From the NCBI GenBank assembly GCA_963812415.1, contig CAWEVH010000043.1, forward strand, positions 62,001-126,000: 64,000 nt of DNA, given 5' to 3'. This document shows positions 44,015 through 53,300 of the stretch, one piece after another; positions within the stretch are counted from its first letter, which is position 1, and every line of letters starts with the position of its first letter. The DNA comes from JACVRW01 sp963812415 (GTDB lineage: Bacteria > Actinomycetota > Thermoleophilia > Solirubrobacterales > Thermoleophilaceae). The position numbers and the translations under genes were made by a program. The notes beneath the pieces were generated by a model. It searched no databases and was not told the origin of the DNA. It worked only from the letters and a program-made list of their open reading frames with translations.

Positions 44015-44640
44015 ATGGCGACCGAGCCCGATGCGAACGGAAGCGCCGCACGCCCGGGCCCGCTGAGCCCGGCGGCCCGGCGGGACCCGTCTGCCCGCCG
44101 CCGCGGCCCCCCGCGGCCTCGATACGCCGTGGCACCTGGGCGATGAGCTCGAGGGCCTCGAGGCCGGGGTCGAGCACGTGGACGTGTATGCCCACGCGCC
44201 TCCGAGGCCGCGCCGCCGGCCGGAGCCCGTCCTCCCCGCGCCGTACCGGGAGCTCCCGGTGCCGCGGTCGGCCGCCGCGGTGGTGTCGATTTCGCTGGTG
44301 GCCATCGCGGTGCTCCTGCAGCTGGCCTCCGTGTTGAGTTCGTGGGCCGGCGAGGGCGACCTCTCGGCGGAGCCCTCGCGGGCGGTCGTGGCCCCCGGGG
44401 GCCGGATCGAGCTCGCGGGCGACGGCGCGTCCTCCGGGGCCGAGCTCGTGCTGGAGATCCGGCGGCGGGGCGGGGACTGGCAGCGCCGCCGCGCATGGCA
44501 GCGCGGACGAGGACGGCCGGTTCCTCGTCGCGGGTCGGAGTGGCGAGCGCGCCGGGCGAGGCGAGCGTGCGGGTGCGCGCCGGCGAGGGCGGAACCTCGA
44601 GCCCCGCTGCGGTGACGTCCGGCCGCTGCGGCTGGCCTCC
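44015..44640 (+). pseudogene. N-terminal part of a CapA-like protein, broken by frameshifts
   Basis: A strong site (GAGGGAGAC) precedes ATG 44015, which starts MATEPDANGS. The frame is then lost near 44120, resumes one base off as GDELEGLEAGVEHVDVYAHA, and runs into a membrane helix (AAAVVSISLVAIAVLLQLAS) and an Ig-like segment (VVAPGGRIELAGDGASSGAE). Between 44480 and 44640 the sensible sequence hops frames again (ADEDGRFLVAGRSG, then GVASAPGEASVRVRAGEG, then PLRLASVGDINLGD). At least three indels are needed, so the gene is either decaying or the sequence has errors here. Confidence 0.55.
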
Positions 44641-45840
44641 GTGGGGGACATCAATCTCGGCGACGTCCCCGGCGCCGCGATCGAGGCCGAGGGCCCCCGC
44701 TACCCGTGGGAGAGCGCCGGCGGGGCCCTGCGGCGCGCCGACATCGCCTTCGGGAACCTCGAGAGCGCCGTGTCCCGGCGCGGCACGCCGTTCCCGAAGC
44801 AGTTCAATTTCCGCGGCACGCCGGCCGCGCTGGCCGGCCTTCGGCGCCACTCCGGGATGGACGTCCTGAACCTGGCCAATAACCACGTCGGGGACTACGG
44901 CCCCACCGCCATGCTGGACACCGTGCGGGGCGTGGAACGGCTTGGGATGCGGGCGGTGGGCGCGGGCGCCGGGCTGGAGCGCGCGCTACAGCCCCAGGTG
45001 GTGGAGCGGCTGGGGCTCCGCGTGGGGTTCGTCGGCTTCTCGAACATCCTCCCGCTGGAGTTCGCGGCCGAGCCCGGACAGCCCGGGGTCGCGTGGGCGA
45101 CCCCGGAGACCGTGGACGAGGCCGTGCGCGCTGCGCGCAGGCGCGCCGACGTGGTCGTGGCCACCTTCCACTGGGGGATCGAGAAGATGCCCTTCGAGAC
45201 CGCCGATCAGGCCGAGCTGGCGAGGGTCGCCGCAAACGCCGGAGCCCAGCTCGTGATCGGCGCCCACCCGCACGTCCTGCAGCCGCTCCGCCGCGCCGGC
45301 GCGGCGCTGGTGGCCTACTCGCTCGGGAACTTCGTCTTCGGCGCCCACTCGAGCGACACCGCGGCGACCGGGGTGCTCCTGACCGATCTCAGCGCCGAGG
45401 GCGTGACCGCCGCGCGCTGGCGGCCGGGAACGATCGACGGCGGCCGTCCACTGCTTCGGAGCGGGCCGCCGCGGCGCCTGCCGGTGAATGACCCGGACTC
45501 GATGGCCGCCGGCCTGAGCACTAGGAGGCTGAGCGGGGATCTCAGGCGGCCCGCAGCCGCTCGCGGAACGCCTGATAGTCCTTGCGGTCGGGCCGCATGC
45601 ACGCCGCCAGCGCCGCGTGCTTGCGCGCCTCGGCGGTGCGCCCGGTCTTCTCGAGCGAGCGGCCCAGGCAGAAGTGGGCGTAGTCGTTCACCGGGTAGCG
45701 CTCGACGAGCGCCGCGAACTCCTCGGCCGCCTGCTCGAAGCGCGCGGAGCGGAAGTAGGCGCGGCCGAGCGCCTCGCGGATCGACCCCTTGTCCGGCTCG
45801 AGCGAGCGGGCGCGCTCGAGCGGCACCGAGGCGGCCATGA
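44641..45840 (+). CDS. CapA-family (poly-gamma-glutamate synthesis-like) protein, C-terminal domain
   Basis: The open frame carries a complete CapA-type metallophosphoesterase-like domain: VGDINLGDVPG, FGNLESAVSRRGTPFPKQFN, DVLNLANNHVGDYGPTAM, VVVATFHWGIEKMP, ARVAANAGAQLVIGAHPHVL and VAYSLGNFVFG. These match the PGA_cap family, often membrane-anchored and linked to surface polymers. The domain ends near 45480. The literal frame then runs 300 bases antisense over the TPR gene, and stops in other frames occur at 45488-45532, so the true end is probably there. It belongs with the broken N-terminal part upstream. Confidence 0.7.
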   Translation: MGDINLGDVPGAAIEAEGPRYPWESAGGALRRADIAFGNLESAVSRRGTPFPKQFNFRGTPAALAGLRRHSGMDVLNLANNHVGDYGPTAMLDTVRGVERLGMRAVGAGAGLERALQPQVVERLGLRVGFVGFSNILPLEFAAEPGQPGVAWATPETVDEAVRAARRRADVVVATFHWGIEKMPFETADQAELARVAANAGAQLVIGAHPHVLQPLRRAGAALVAYSLGNFVFGAHSSDTAATGVLLTDLSAEGVTAARWRPGTIDGGRPLLRSGPPRRLPVNDPDSMAAGLSTRRLSGDLRRPAAARGTPDSPCGRAACTPPAPRACAPRRCARSSRASGPGRSGRSRSPGSARRAPRTPRPPARSARSGSRRGRAPRGSTPCPARASGRARAAPRRP

Positions 45841-45904
45841 AGTCGCCGCGCTCGAGCAGCTCGCTGCCCTTCTGGAAGAACTCGTATGCACCCTCGCCGC
45901 TCAT
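45542..45904 (-). CDS. TPR-repeat protein
   Basis: 120 residues with about three tetratricopeptide units: AYEFFQKGSELLERGDFMAA, REALGRAYFRSARFEQAAEE and AHFCLGRSLEKTGRTAEARK. A scaffold for protein contacts, partner unknown. Its ATG overlaps the coaBC stop (ATGA), so it is at the tail of the mihF-gmk-rpoZ-coaBC operon. Confidence 0.85.
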   Translation of the reverse strand: MSGEGAYEFFQKGSELLERGDFMAASVPLERARSLEPDKGSIREALGRAYFRSARFEQAAEEFAALVERYPVNDYAHFCLGRSLEKTGRTAEARKHAALAACMRPDRKDYQAFRERLRAA

Positions 45905-47167
45905 GATTCCCCTTCAACGGTAGTCGGCGCGGCGGCGTCGGCCCTCAAGCGCTCGACGGCGTCGAGGACGGCCGCGGCGACCAGCGCCTTCGGGCCGCGC
46001 GGCACCGCCGTCTCCCCTGCGGTCGTCACGATCGTGACCTCGTTCTCGGCACTGTCGAAGCCGATGTCGGGGCGCGAGATGTCATTCACGACGACGGCGT
46101 CGAGACGCTTTCGCCGGAGCTTCTCGCGGCCTCGCTCGACGCCACCCGCGCCGTGCTCGGCGGCGAAGCCCACAACGGTCTGGCCCGGGCGACGATCCGC
46201 GGCGACGGCAGCGAGGATGTCGGTGGTGGGCTCGAGCTCGACCACGAGCCCGTCGCGGCCCGCCTTCGAGATCTTGTCGGCGGCCGGCTCGGCCGGGCGG
46301 AAGTCCGCCGGCGCGGCGGCCATCGCGAGCACGTCGGCGCCTGCGAACTCCGACCGGACCACGGCCTCGAGCTCCGCGCTCGTGCCCACGTCGATCGTGC
46401 GGACGCCCGCGGGCCGCGGCAGGGACACGTGCGCGCACACGAGCGTGACCTCGGCGCCGCGGCGGGCCGCCTCCTCGGCGAGCGCGAGGCCCATCCGCCC
46501 GGACGAGCGGTTGCCCACGTAGCGGACCGAGTCGATCGGCTCGCGCGTGCCGCCCGCCGTGACGAGCACGCGCAGGCCGTCCATCGGCCCGCCGGTGGCG
46601 AGCACACCCTGGATCGCCTCCAGGATCACGCTCGGCTCCGCCAGCCGGCCCATCCCCCACTCGCCGCGCGACGCCAGCGCGCCGCTGGCCGGCTCGACCA
46701 CATGCGCCCCGCGGGAGCGCAGCGTGTCGAGGTTCGCTCGCGTGGCGGGGTGCTCCCACATGCGGTTGTTCATCGCGGGCGCGACCACGAGCGGCGCGAC
46801 GTTCGCCAGCGCGGCGCTCGTGAGCAGGTTGTCGGCCAGCCCAGCCGGCGAGCTTCGCGAGCGTATTCGCCGACGCCGGGGCGACGCAGAGAGCGTCGCA
46901 GCGGGCCACGAGCTCGAGGTGCGAGATCGGGTCGTGGTCGGGCGCCGGGTCGCCCGGGAAGGCGCCGCGCGCGGGGTCGGGCTCGAACTCGTCGACCAGC
47001 ACCGGCGCCCCGGTCACACCCTCGAAGGTGGCCCGGCCAACGAACCTGAGGCTGGCAGGGGTCTGCACCACGCGTACGGCGTGGCCGGCCCCGGTGGCCA
47101 GCCGAACCAGCTCCACTGCCTTGTAGGCGGCGATCCCGCCGGTCACTCCGAGCAGGATGCGCGCCAT
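45901..47167 (-). CDS. coaBC: Bifunctional CoaBC (phosphopantothenoylcysteine synthetase/decarboxylase), frameshifted
   Basis: Second and third steps from phosphopantothenate to coenzyme A. The first frame (from ATG 47167) gives the flavin decarboxylase part: MARILLGVTGGIAAYKAVEL and CDALCVAPASANTLAKLAG. It then goes wrong near 46841. One base over, the protein continues LADNLLTSAALANV, VVAPAMNNRMW and the synthetase domain (RVLVTAGGTREPIDSVRYVG, NEVTIVTTAGE). Removing one G from the GGG run at GGCTGGGCTGG restores a 421-residue protein of normal size. The gene is essential, so a sequencing error is the first explanation. Confidence 0.88.
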
Positions 47168-47177
47168 GATCCGGTAC

Positions 47178-47405
47178 CTACCGGTAGCGGTACTTGATCT
47201 TCCCGGCCGCGATCTCCTCGAGGGAGATCTTGAGGTAGTTCTTCGAGCCCGTCTCCACCATCGGCGGCGGGTACTCGTCGAAGGTGCCCTCGCCGAGGTT
47301 GTGGTAGTAGGAGTTGATCTGGCGGGCGCGCTTGGCGGACACCAGGACGCAGGCGTAGTGCGAGTCGACCTGCTCGAGCAACTTGTCTAGACGCGGCTTG
47401 ATCAC
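47178..47405 (-). CDS. rpoZ: DNA-directed RNA polymerase omega subunit
   Basis: 75 residues from GTG 47405, overlapping the gmk stop (GTGA). IKPRLDKLLEQVDSHYACVL, then VSAKRARQINSYYHNL and KNYLKISLEEIAAGKIKY: the omega core with its signature K-R-A-R-Q-I-N. Promotes assembly of the beta-prime subunit. gmk-rpoZ-coaBC is the standard actinobacterial order. Confidence 0.94.
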   Translation of the reverse strand: MIKPRLDKLLEQVDSHYACVLVSAKRARQINSYYHNLGEGTFDEYPPPMVETGSKNYLKISLEEIAAGKIKYRYR

Positions 47406-47962
47406 GGCTCACACATGGTAGCGGCGAGCTCCGCGAGCTCCTGAAGGGCGTGCTCGAGGTCGTCGTTCACGACCCGGTGGTCGAACTCCCCGGCGGCGGC
47501 CAGCTCCTCGCGCGCCGCCCGAAGGCGACGCTCGATCTGCTCGCGGGAGTCCGAGCCGCGCCCGGTCAGTCGCTGTTCGAGCGCCGCGAACGACGGCGGC
47601 TCGATGAACACGAGCGTGGCCTCGGGCACGGCCTCGCGCACCTGGCGGGCGCCCTGGAGGTCGATCTCGAGCACGATCCCGCGCGCCGGCCGCTCGAGCT
47701 CCGAGCGCAGCGTCCCGTAGCTGTTTCCCGCGTACACGGCGTGCTCCACGAACTCGCCGGCGGCCACGCGGCGATCGAAGTCCTCCTGGTCGAGGAAGTG
47801 GTAGTCGACGCCGTTCACCTCACCCCCGCGCGGCGCGCGCGTGGTGGCCGACACGGCCAGCTGGAGGCCGGGAACCCGCTCCAGGAGCGACCTGATCAGG
47901 GTTCCCTTGCCGACGCCCGAGGGGCCGGTGATGACCAGGATCGGGGTGGCTCGGGGGCCTAT
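47402..47962 (-). CDS. gmk: Guanylate kinase, probable ATA start
   Basis: Phosphorylates GMP to GDP. P-loop TGPSGVGKGTLIRSL, then SATTRAPRGGEVNGVDYHFL, FVEHAVYAGNSYGT, GIVLEIDLQGARQV and IEPPSFAALEQRLTGRG. No ATG, GTG or TTG occurs in frame between 48352 and the P-loop. The sensible start is ATA 47962 (IGPRATPILVITG), whose last bases overlap the mihF TAG stop as ATAG; this gives 186 residues, the usual size. The alternative, an in-frame extension to 48352, would run wholly through mihF in another frame. Confidence 0.9.
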   Translation of the reverse strand: MGPRATPILVITGPSGVGKGTLIRSLLERVPGLQLAVSATTRAPRGGEVNGVDYHFLDQEDFDRRVAAGEFVEHAVYAGNSYGTLRSELERPARGIVLEIDLQGARQVREAVPEATLVFIEPPSFAALEQRLTGRGSDSREQIERRLRAAREELAAAGEFDHRVVNDDLEHALQELAELAATMCEP

Positions 47963-48309
47963 CGCCGCAGGTACGAGACGAGCTCGTGGCGCTGCCGCTG
48001 GGACAGACCGCCGATCGTCTTGCTCGGTGAGATGCGGCAGTGGGTGAGAATGCGATTGACCTTCACGCGGCCGTACTTGGGCACCGCCAGGAGCAGGTCG
48101 AAGACCTTGGCCGTGAGCAGGTATTCCGGCGGATCCAGGAGCAGTCCGTGGATCTGCCTGCGCCCTGCCTTGAGGTCCCGTTTGAGGCTTGCTCGCTGGG
48201 TGCGGATCTCGTTCGCGCGCTTCAGCGCGTCCATCCGTTGGGTGAGCGAGCGCTCGGGTGCGAGGCCCGCCGTCTGGCTCTTGGCGGGCGAGTGGGGCGC
48301 GGCCGGCAT
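47959..48309 (-). CDS. mihF: Integration host factor MihF (actinobacterial)
   Basis: 116 residues. After a variable N-terminus come RMDALKRANEIRTQRASLKR, LLLDPPEYLLTAKVFDLLLA, VPKYGRVKVNRILTHCRISP and KTIGGLSQRQRHELVSYL, the full MihF pattern with its helix-two-turns-helix DNA-binding part. A nucleoid-associated DNA-bending protein. Located at the head of the mihF-gmk-rpoZ-coaBC operon. The 193 bases upstream (48310-48502) must carry the promoter; a TACTAT lies 10 bases before the ATG, too close unless the mRNA is nearly leaderless. Confidence 0.92.
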   Translation of the reverse strand: MPAAPHSPAKSQTAGLAPERSLTQRMDALKRANEIRTQRASLKRDLKAGRRQIHGLLLDPPEYLLTAKVFDLLLAVPKYGRVKVNRILTHCRISPSKTIGGLSQRQRHELVSYLRR

Positions 48310-48502
48310 GGGCGGCGATAGTACACGCTCGTCCGCTCCCGTCGAGGCCCAAACCGCAAAAAAAGCGCGAATTTAGCTCGACCTCGACCTCAGCTTTAGG
48401 GAAGTTGCGGCTCCTTGAGCGTTTTCCTCGGGTTTGCAGGGCTTTTCACCAAGGCCTCTGCACACGGTGACGCAACCCTGGTGAAGATCCCGCACCCTGC
48501 GG

Positions 48503-48524
48503 CAAAAACGGGACTAAGAGTCCC
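48503..48524 (-). terminator. Intrinsic terminator after pyrD
   Basis: On the minus strand, GGGACT-CTT-AGTCCC (48524-48510) is followed by GTTTTT, 36 bases after the pyrD stop. It ends the pyr operon and separates it from mihF. Confidence 0.7.
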
Positions 48525-48559
48525 CCGAATGGGTGGCGGGCGACCTGGCAGCAGGTGAG

Positions 48560-49540
48560 TCATGGTCGCCCGGCGACCGCTCGCTCGGTGCGCGTCGCCG
48601 CGAGCTCGGCCGCGACCCTCCTTCCCGCGCCAGGATCGCGGAAGCTCTCCGTCCCGACCGCGATCGCGGTGGCTCCGGCGGCGAGGAAGTCGGCCGCGTG
48701 GCGACCGCTCGCGATCCCTCCCATCCCGATCACCGGTATCCCGACGGCCGCCGCGACCGACTGGACCTGCTGCAGCGCGATCGCCCGGATGGCGGCGCCC
48801 GAGAGGCCGCCGGTGCGGCCGCCGAGCCAGGGTGCCCGGCCGTCCGGCGCCAGCGCCATGCCCTTGAGCGTGTTCACGAGCGAGACGGCGTCGGCACCGG
48901 CCTCCTCGGCGGCGCGGGCCACCGCGGCCGGATCGGCGGCGTTGGGGGTCAGCTTCACGATCAGCGGCCGCTCGCATAGCGGGCGGACGCGCTCGAGCGC
49001 GCGGGCGGTCTCGGCGGGATCGGCGCCCATCACGAGGCCGGTCTCGACGTTCGGGCAGGACACGTTCAGCTCGATCATCGCCACCTCGTCGCGGTCCCCC
49101 ACGGCGGCCACGAGCCGCGCGAGCTCGTCGCGGCTGAAGCCCATCACCGAGACCACCAGCGGCACCGGCAGCTCGGCCAGCGCCGGCAGGTCGGACGCGA
49201 GGAAGCCCTCGAGCCCCTTGTTCGGCAGCCCGATCGAGTTGATGAGCCCGGCCGGCGTCTCCCATAGCCGCGGCGGCGGGTTGCCCTGACGCGGCTCCAC
49301 GGTGATGGTCTTGGAGACGAACGCGTGGAACGGGAAGCGCTCCAGCAGGGCGTCGCCGAACGCGCGCCGCGCCGCGATCGCGTCGAAGGTGCCGGAGCCG
49401 TTCAGGACCGGCCCGCCGAGCGCCACGCCGCAAAGGTCCGCCGTGCGCGAGGGCGCGGGCTGGCCCGCGCCGGAGCGATCGCGGGTCGTGCGCGAGGGCG
49501 CGGGCTGGCCCGCGCCGGAGCGATCGCGGTTCCTACTCAA
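48560..49540 (-). CDS. pyrD: Dihydroorotate dehydrogenase (class 1B catalytic subunit)
   Basis: Oxidises dihydroorotate to orotate. GPVLNGSGTFDAIAARRAF, SKTITVEPRQGNPPPRLWE, GLINSIGLPNKG, IELNVSCPNVETG with the class 1B catalytic Cys, LVNTLKGMALAPDGRAP and PVIGMGGIASGRHAADFLAA. TTG 49540 overlaps the pyrK stop (TTGA). The first about 30 residues encode two copies of RDRSGAGQPAPSRT, a 45-bp tandem duplication absent from usual PyrD, which starts near ADLCGVALGG. It works with PyrK. Confidence 0.92.
   Translation of the reverse strand: MSRNRDRSGAGQPAPSRTTRDRSGAGQPAPSRTADLCGVALGGPVLNGSGTFDAIAARRAFGDALLERFPFHAFVSKTITVEPRQGNPPPRLWETPAGLINSIGLPNKGLEGFLASDLPALAELPVPLVVSVMGFSRDELARLVAAVGDRDEVAMIELNVSCPNVETGLVMGADPAETARALERVRPLCERPLIVKLTPNAADPAAVARAAEEAGADAVSLVNTLKGMALAPDGRAPWLGGRTGGLSGAAIRAIALQQVQSVAAAVGIPVIGMGGIASGRHAADFLAAGATAIAVGTESFRDPGAGRRVAAELAATRTERAVAGRP
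49443..49532. repeat. 45-bp tandem duplication in the pyrD 5' end
   Basis: Two adjacent 45-bp copies (49443-49487 and 49488-49532) differing at one base. The length is a multiple of three, so the frame is kept and the PyrD N-terminus gains 15 residues per copy. A single further-diverged copy is not seen. Confidence 0.9.
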
Positions 49541-50373
49541 TGCCCGGCCCCCGGGAAGATCACCGTCTCGAGCATGTCCGCGTCGAGCACCGGCCCGTCG
49601 ACGCAGAGCCGCAGGTAGCCCTCGACCGTGGGGACCACGCAGCCGAAGCAGGCGCCATAGCCGCAGGCCATGCCCGACTCGAGCGCCAGCTGCGCCGGCA
49701 CGCCCCGCTCCGCGCAGAGCGCGCGGACGGCCTCGAGCATCGGCGGCGGCCCGCAGGCGAACACCGTGGCCGCGGGGTCCGCGTCGAGCGCCGCCGCGAG
49801 CGGCTCGCTCACGAGCGCCCGGCGCCCGACCGAGCCGTCGTCGGTCACCACCTCGGGGCTGCCCGAGAAGAGCGCGGCGGCCTGGGCGTGGGCGGCGGAG
49901 CGAAAGCCGAGCAGCACGCCGGCGTCGGGCAGCTCGTCGTGGAGGCACAGGAGCGGCGCGGCCCCGATCCCGCCGCCAACGAGCAGCGCCCGCGTGCCCT
50001 CCTCCGGGACCCGAAAGCCGACCCCGAACGGTCCCACGAGCGCCAGCTCCTCCTCCGGCTCGAGCCGCGCCAGCCGCTCGGTGCCGGGCCCGACCGCCTC
50101 CAGCAGGAAGGACAGCGCCAGTCCGTCGCTCTCGAGCCGCGCGCGCGCGTGCGAGAAGGCGCGCGGCAGGTAGGGGCGCTCGTCCTCTCCCCCGCCCCAG
50201 CGCTCGCGCGCGGCGAGCATGTAGAACTGGCCCGGGCGCGGATCCGGCGGCCCCTCCTCGTCCTGGGCGCTGATGAAGTGATAGGCGCCGAGCCGCTCCA
50301 CGCCCGACACCCGCGCCAGCCGCCGCTCCGGCGGCGCCAGGGTGCGCGGCTCAGCGCGCGCGTGAGCTCTCAC
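49537..50373 (-). CDS. pyrK: Dihydroorotate dehydrogenase electron transfer subunit
   Basis: 278 residues from GTG 50373. FAD-binding barrel (PGQFYMLAARERWGGGEDER, YLPRAFSHARARL), NAD-binding part (ALLVGGGIGAAPLLCLHDEL) and a [2Fe-2S] site with four cysteines, GMACGYGACFGCVVP and LRLCVDGP. Passes electrons from dihydroorotate to NAD. Overlaps carB by 23 bases and pyrD by 4. Confidence 0.93.
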   Translation of the reverse strand: MRAHARAEPRTLAPPERRLARVSGVERLGAYHFISAQDEEGPPDPRPGQFYMLAARERWGGGEDERPYLPRAFSHARARLESDGLALSFLLEAVGPGTERLARLEPEEELALVGPFGVGFRVPEEGTRALLVGGGIGAAPLLCLHDELPDAGVLLGFRSAAHAQAAALFSGSPEVVTDDGSVGRRALVSEPLAAALDADPAATVFACGPPPMLEAVRALCAERGVPAQLALESGMACGYGACFGCVVPTVEGYLRLCVDGPVLDADMLETVIFPGAGH

Positions 50374-53300
50374 GGTCCTCGGCCGGCGCGAACCCGTGCA
50401 GCTCCTGCAACGAGATCACCGAGCTCTCGCCCGAGCGCCGCGCCCGGATCGCCCGCTGGGCGGCGCTCGCCCCGGACATCGTCGTGATGCAGGGGATCCC
50501 GCGGCCGACCGCCGAGCGGCGGATCTCATAGCCGTCCGCGCGCGCCCCGGAGCCGGTCGGCGTGTTGATCACGAGGTCGACCTCGCCGGCGTCGATCCGC
50601 TCGACGACGTTCGGCGAGCCCTCCGACAGCTTCTGGATCCGCTCGACCGGCACGCCCATGCGCCGGATCGCCGTGGCCGTGCCGCCGGTGGCCATCACCC
50701 TGAAGCCCATGTCGCAGAAGGCCGCGGCGATCTGGGTGGCGGCGGGCTTGTCGCCGTCGGTCACGGAGATGAAGACGGTGCCGCCCGCCGGCAGCTCGGC
50801 GCCGGCGGCCGCCTGCGCCTTGCCGAACGCCGCCGGGTAGTCGGAGGCCACGCCCATCACCTCGCCGGTCGACTTCATCTCCGGCCCGAGCAGAGCGTCT
50901 GCGCCCGGGAAGCGCCCGAAGGGGAGCACCGCCTCCTTCACGGACACGTGGCGCGGGTTGCGCGGGATGTCGAGCGCGAGGTCGGCGAGCCGCTCGCCGA
51001 GCATCAGCCGGCAGGCGACCTTCGCCAGCGGCACCCCGATCGCCTTCGACACGAACGGCACGGTGCGCGAGGCGCGCGGGTTCGCCTCGATCACGTACAG
51101 CTCCTCGTCGCCGTAGACGGCGAACTGGATGTTGATCAGCCCGATCACACCCAGCCTGAGCGCGATGGCCGTCGTGGCCTCCTCGACCTGGCCGAGCATC
51201 TCCTCGCCGAGCGACATCGCCGGGATCACGCAGGCCGAGTCGCCCGAGTGCACGCCCGCCTCCTCGACGTGCTGCATGATCGCGCCGATCTCCACCCGCT
51301 CGCCGTCGCAGAGCGCGTCCACGTCGACCTCGATCGCGTTCTCGAGAAAGCGGTCGAGGAAGATGGTCGACTCGCCGCCGACCCGGTCGAGGTAGTCCGC
51401 CAGCGCGGCCCGCGAGTAGCAGATCTCCATCGCCCGGCCGCCGAGCACGTAGGAGGGGCGTACGAGCAGCGGGTAGCCCACCCCTTCGGCGGCCGCCAGC
51501 GCCGCCTCGGGCGACTCGGCGGTCGCGTACGGCGGCCCCTTCAGCTCAAGCTCGGCGAGCAGCCGGCCAAAGCTCGGCCGGTCCTCGGCCAGGTGGATCG
51601 ACTCGACGGGCGTGCCGAGCAGCGGCACCCCGGCATCGCCGAGCAGGCGCGCCAGCCGCAGGGGCGTCTGTCCGCCGAACTGGACGATCACGCCCTCGGG
51701 CTGCTCGATCTCGATCACGCCCATCACGTCCTCGAACGTGAGCGGCTCGAAGTAGAGCCGGTCGGAGGTGTCGTAGTCGGTCGAGACGGTCTCGGGGTTG
51801 CAGTTGACCATCACCGCGTCGCGGCCTGAGTCGCGCACGGTCATCGCGGCGTGCACGCAGCAGTAGTCGAATTCGATCCCCTGGCCGATGCGGTTCGGGC
51901 CGGAGCCGAGGATCACGACCGACGGCCGCTCGCCGCGCTCGACCTCATGAGCGGCGCGGCGCTCCCAGCCGGAGTAGAAGTAGGGCGTCTCGGCCTCGAA
52001 CTCGGCGGCGCAGGTGTCGACCGACTTGAAGGAGCGCTCGAGCCCGGCCTCGGGGTCCTCGCCCCGCGCGAGCGCCGCGATCTCCGCCATGAACCAGGGA
52101 TCGATCCCGGTGCGCCGGCAGAGCTCCGCCTCGCTCGCGCCGTTCGCGATCGCCTGGAAGATCAGCTCGTAGCGGTCGTGCGAGGGGCTCTCGAGACGCG
52201 TCAGCAGGTTCGCCGACGACGGGCCGATCACGTCCAGCTCGCGCGAGCGCATCGCCTTCGCGAACGCCTGCTTGAAGGTGCGCCCGATCGCCATCGCCTC
52301 GCCCACCGACTGCATCGAGGTGTGCAGCTGGCCGTCGGCGCCGGGGAACTTCTCGAAGGCGAAGCGCGGCCATTTGACCACCACGTAGTCGATCGTCGGC
52401 TCGAAGCTCGCGGGCGTCTTCCTCGTGATGTCGTTGTCGATCTCCTCGAGGGCGTAGCCCACCGCCAGCCGGGCCGCGATCTTGGCGATCGGGAAGCCGG
52501 TGGCCTTCGAGGCGAGCGCCGACGAGCGCGACACGCGCGGGTTCATCTCGATCACCACGATCTCGTCCGTGGCCGGGTTGACGGCGAACTGGATGTTCGA
52601 GCCGCCGGTCTCCACCCCCACCGCGCGGATGACCGTGAGCGCCTGGTCGCGAAGCTGCTGGTACTGGACGTCGGACAGCGTCTGCTGGGGCGCGACGGTC
52701 ACCGAGTCGCCCGTGTGCACGCCCATCGGGTCGACGTTCTCGATCGAGCAGACGATCACGACGTTGTCGCGGTGGTCGCGCATGACCTCGAGCTCGAACT
52801 CGCCCCAGCCGATCACGGACTCCTCGACGAGCACCTGCCCGATCGGCGAGGCCGCCAGCCCCTCGGCCACGACCTGCCGGTACTCGGGCTCGCTGCGCGC
52901 GATCCCGCCGCCGGCGCCGCCCATCGTGAAGCCCGGGCGCACGATCGCGGGCAGGCCGATCTTCGGCAGGGCCTGCTCGGCCTCGCGCATCGACTTGACC
53001 GCCGCGCTGCGCGGCACGCGCAGCCCGGCGCGCTCCATCGTGGTGCGGAACAGGTCGCGGTCCTCGGCGCGCCGGATCGCCTCGTAGTCGGCGCCGATCA
53101 GCTCGACGCGATGCTTTCGGAGCGTGCCGTCCTCCGAGAGCCGGCGCGCGAGGTCGAGCGCGGTGCCGCCGCCGAGCGTGGGCAGCATGGCGTCCGGCTT
53201 CTCGCGCTCGATCACCTTCGCCACCGAGTCGGGCAGCAGGGGCTCGATGTAGGTGGCGGTGGCGAACTCCGGGTCGGTCATGATCGTGGCCGGGTTCGAG

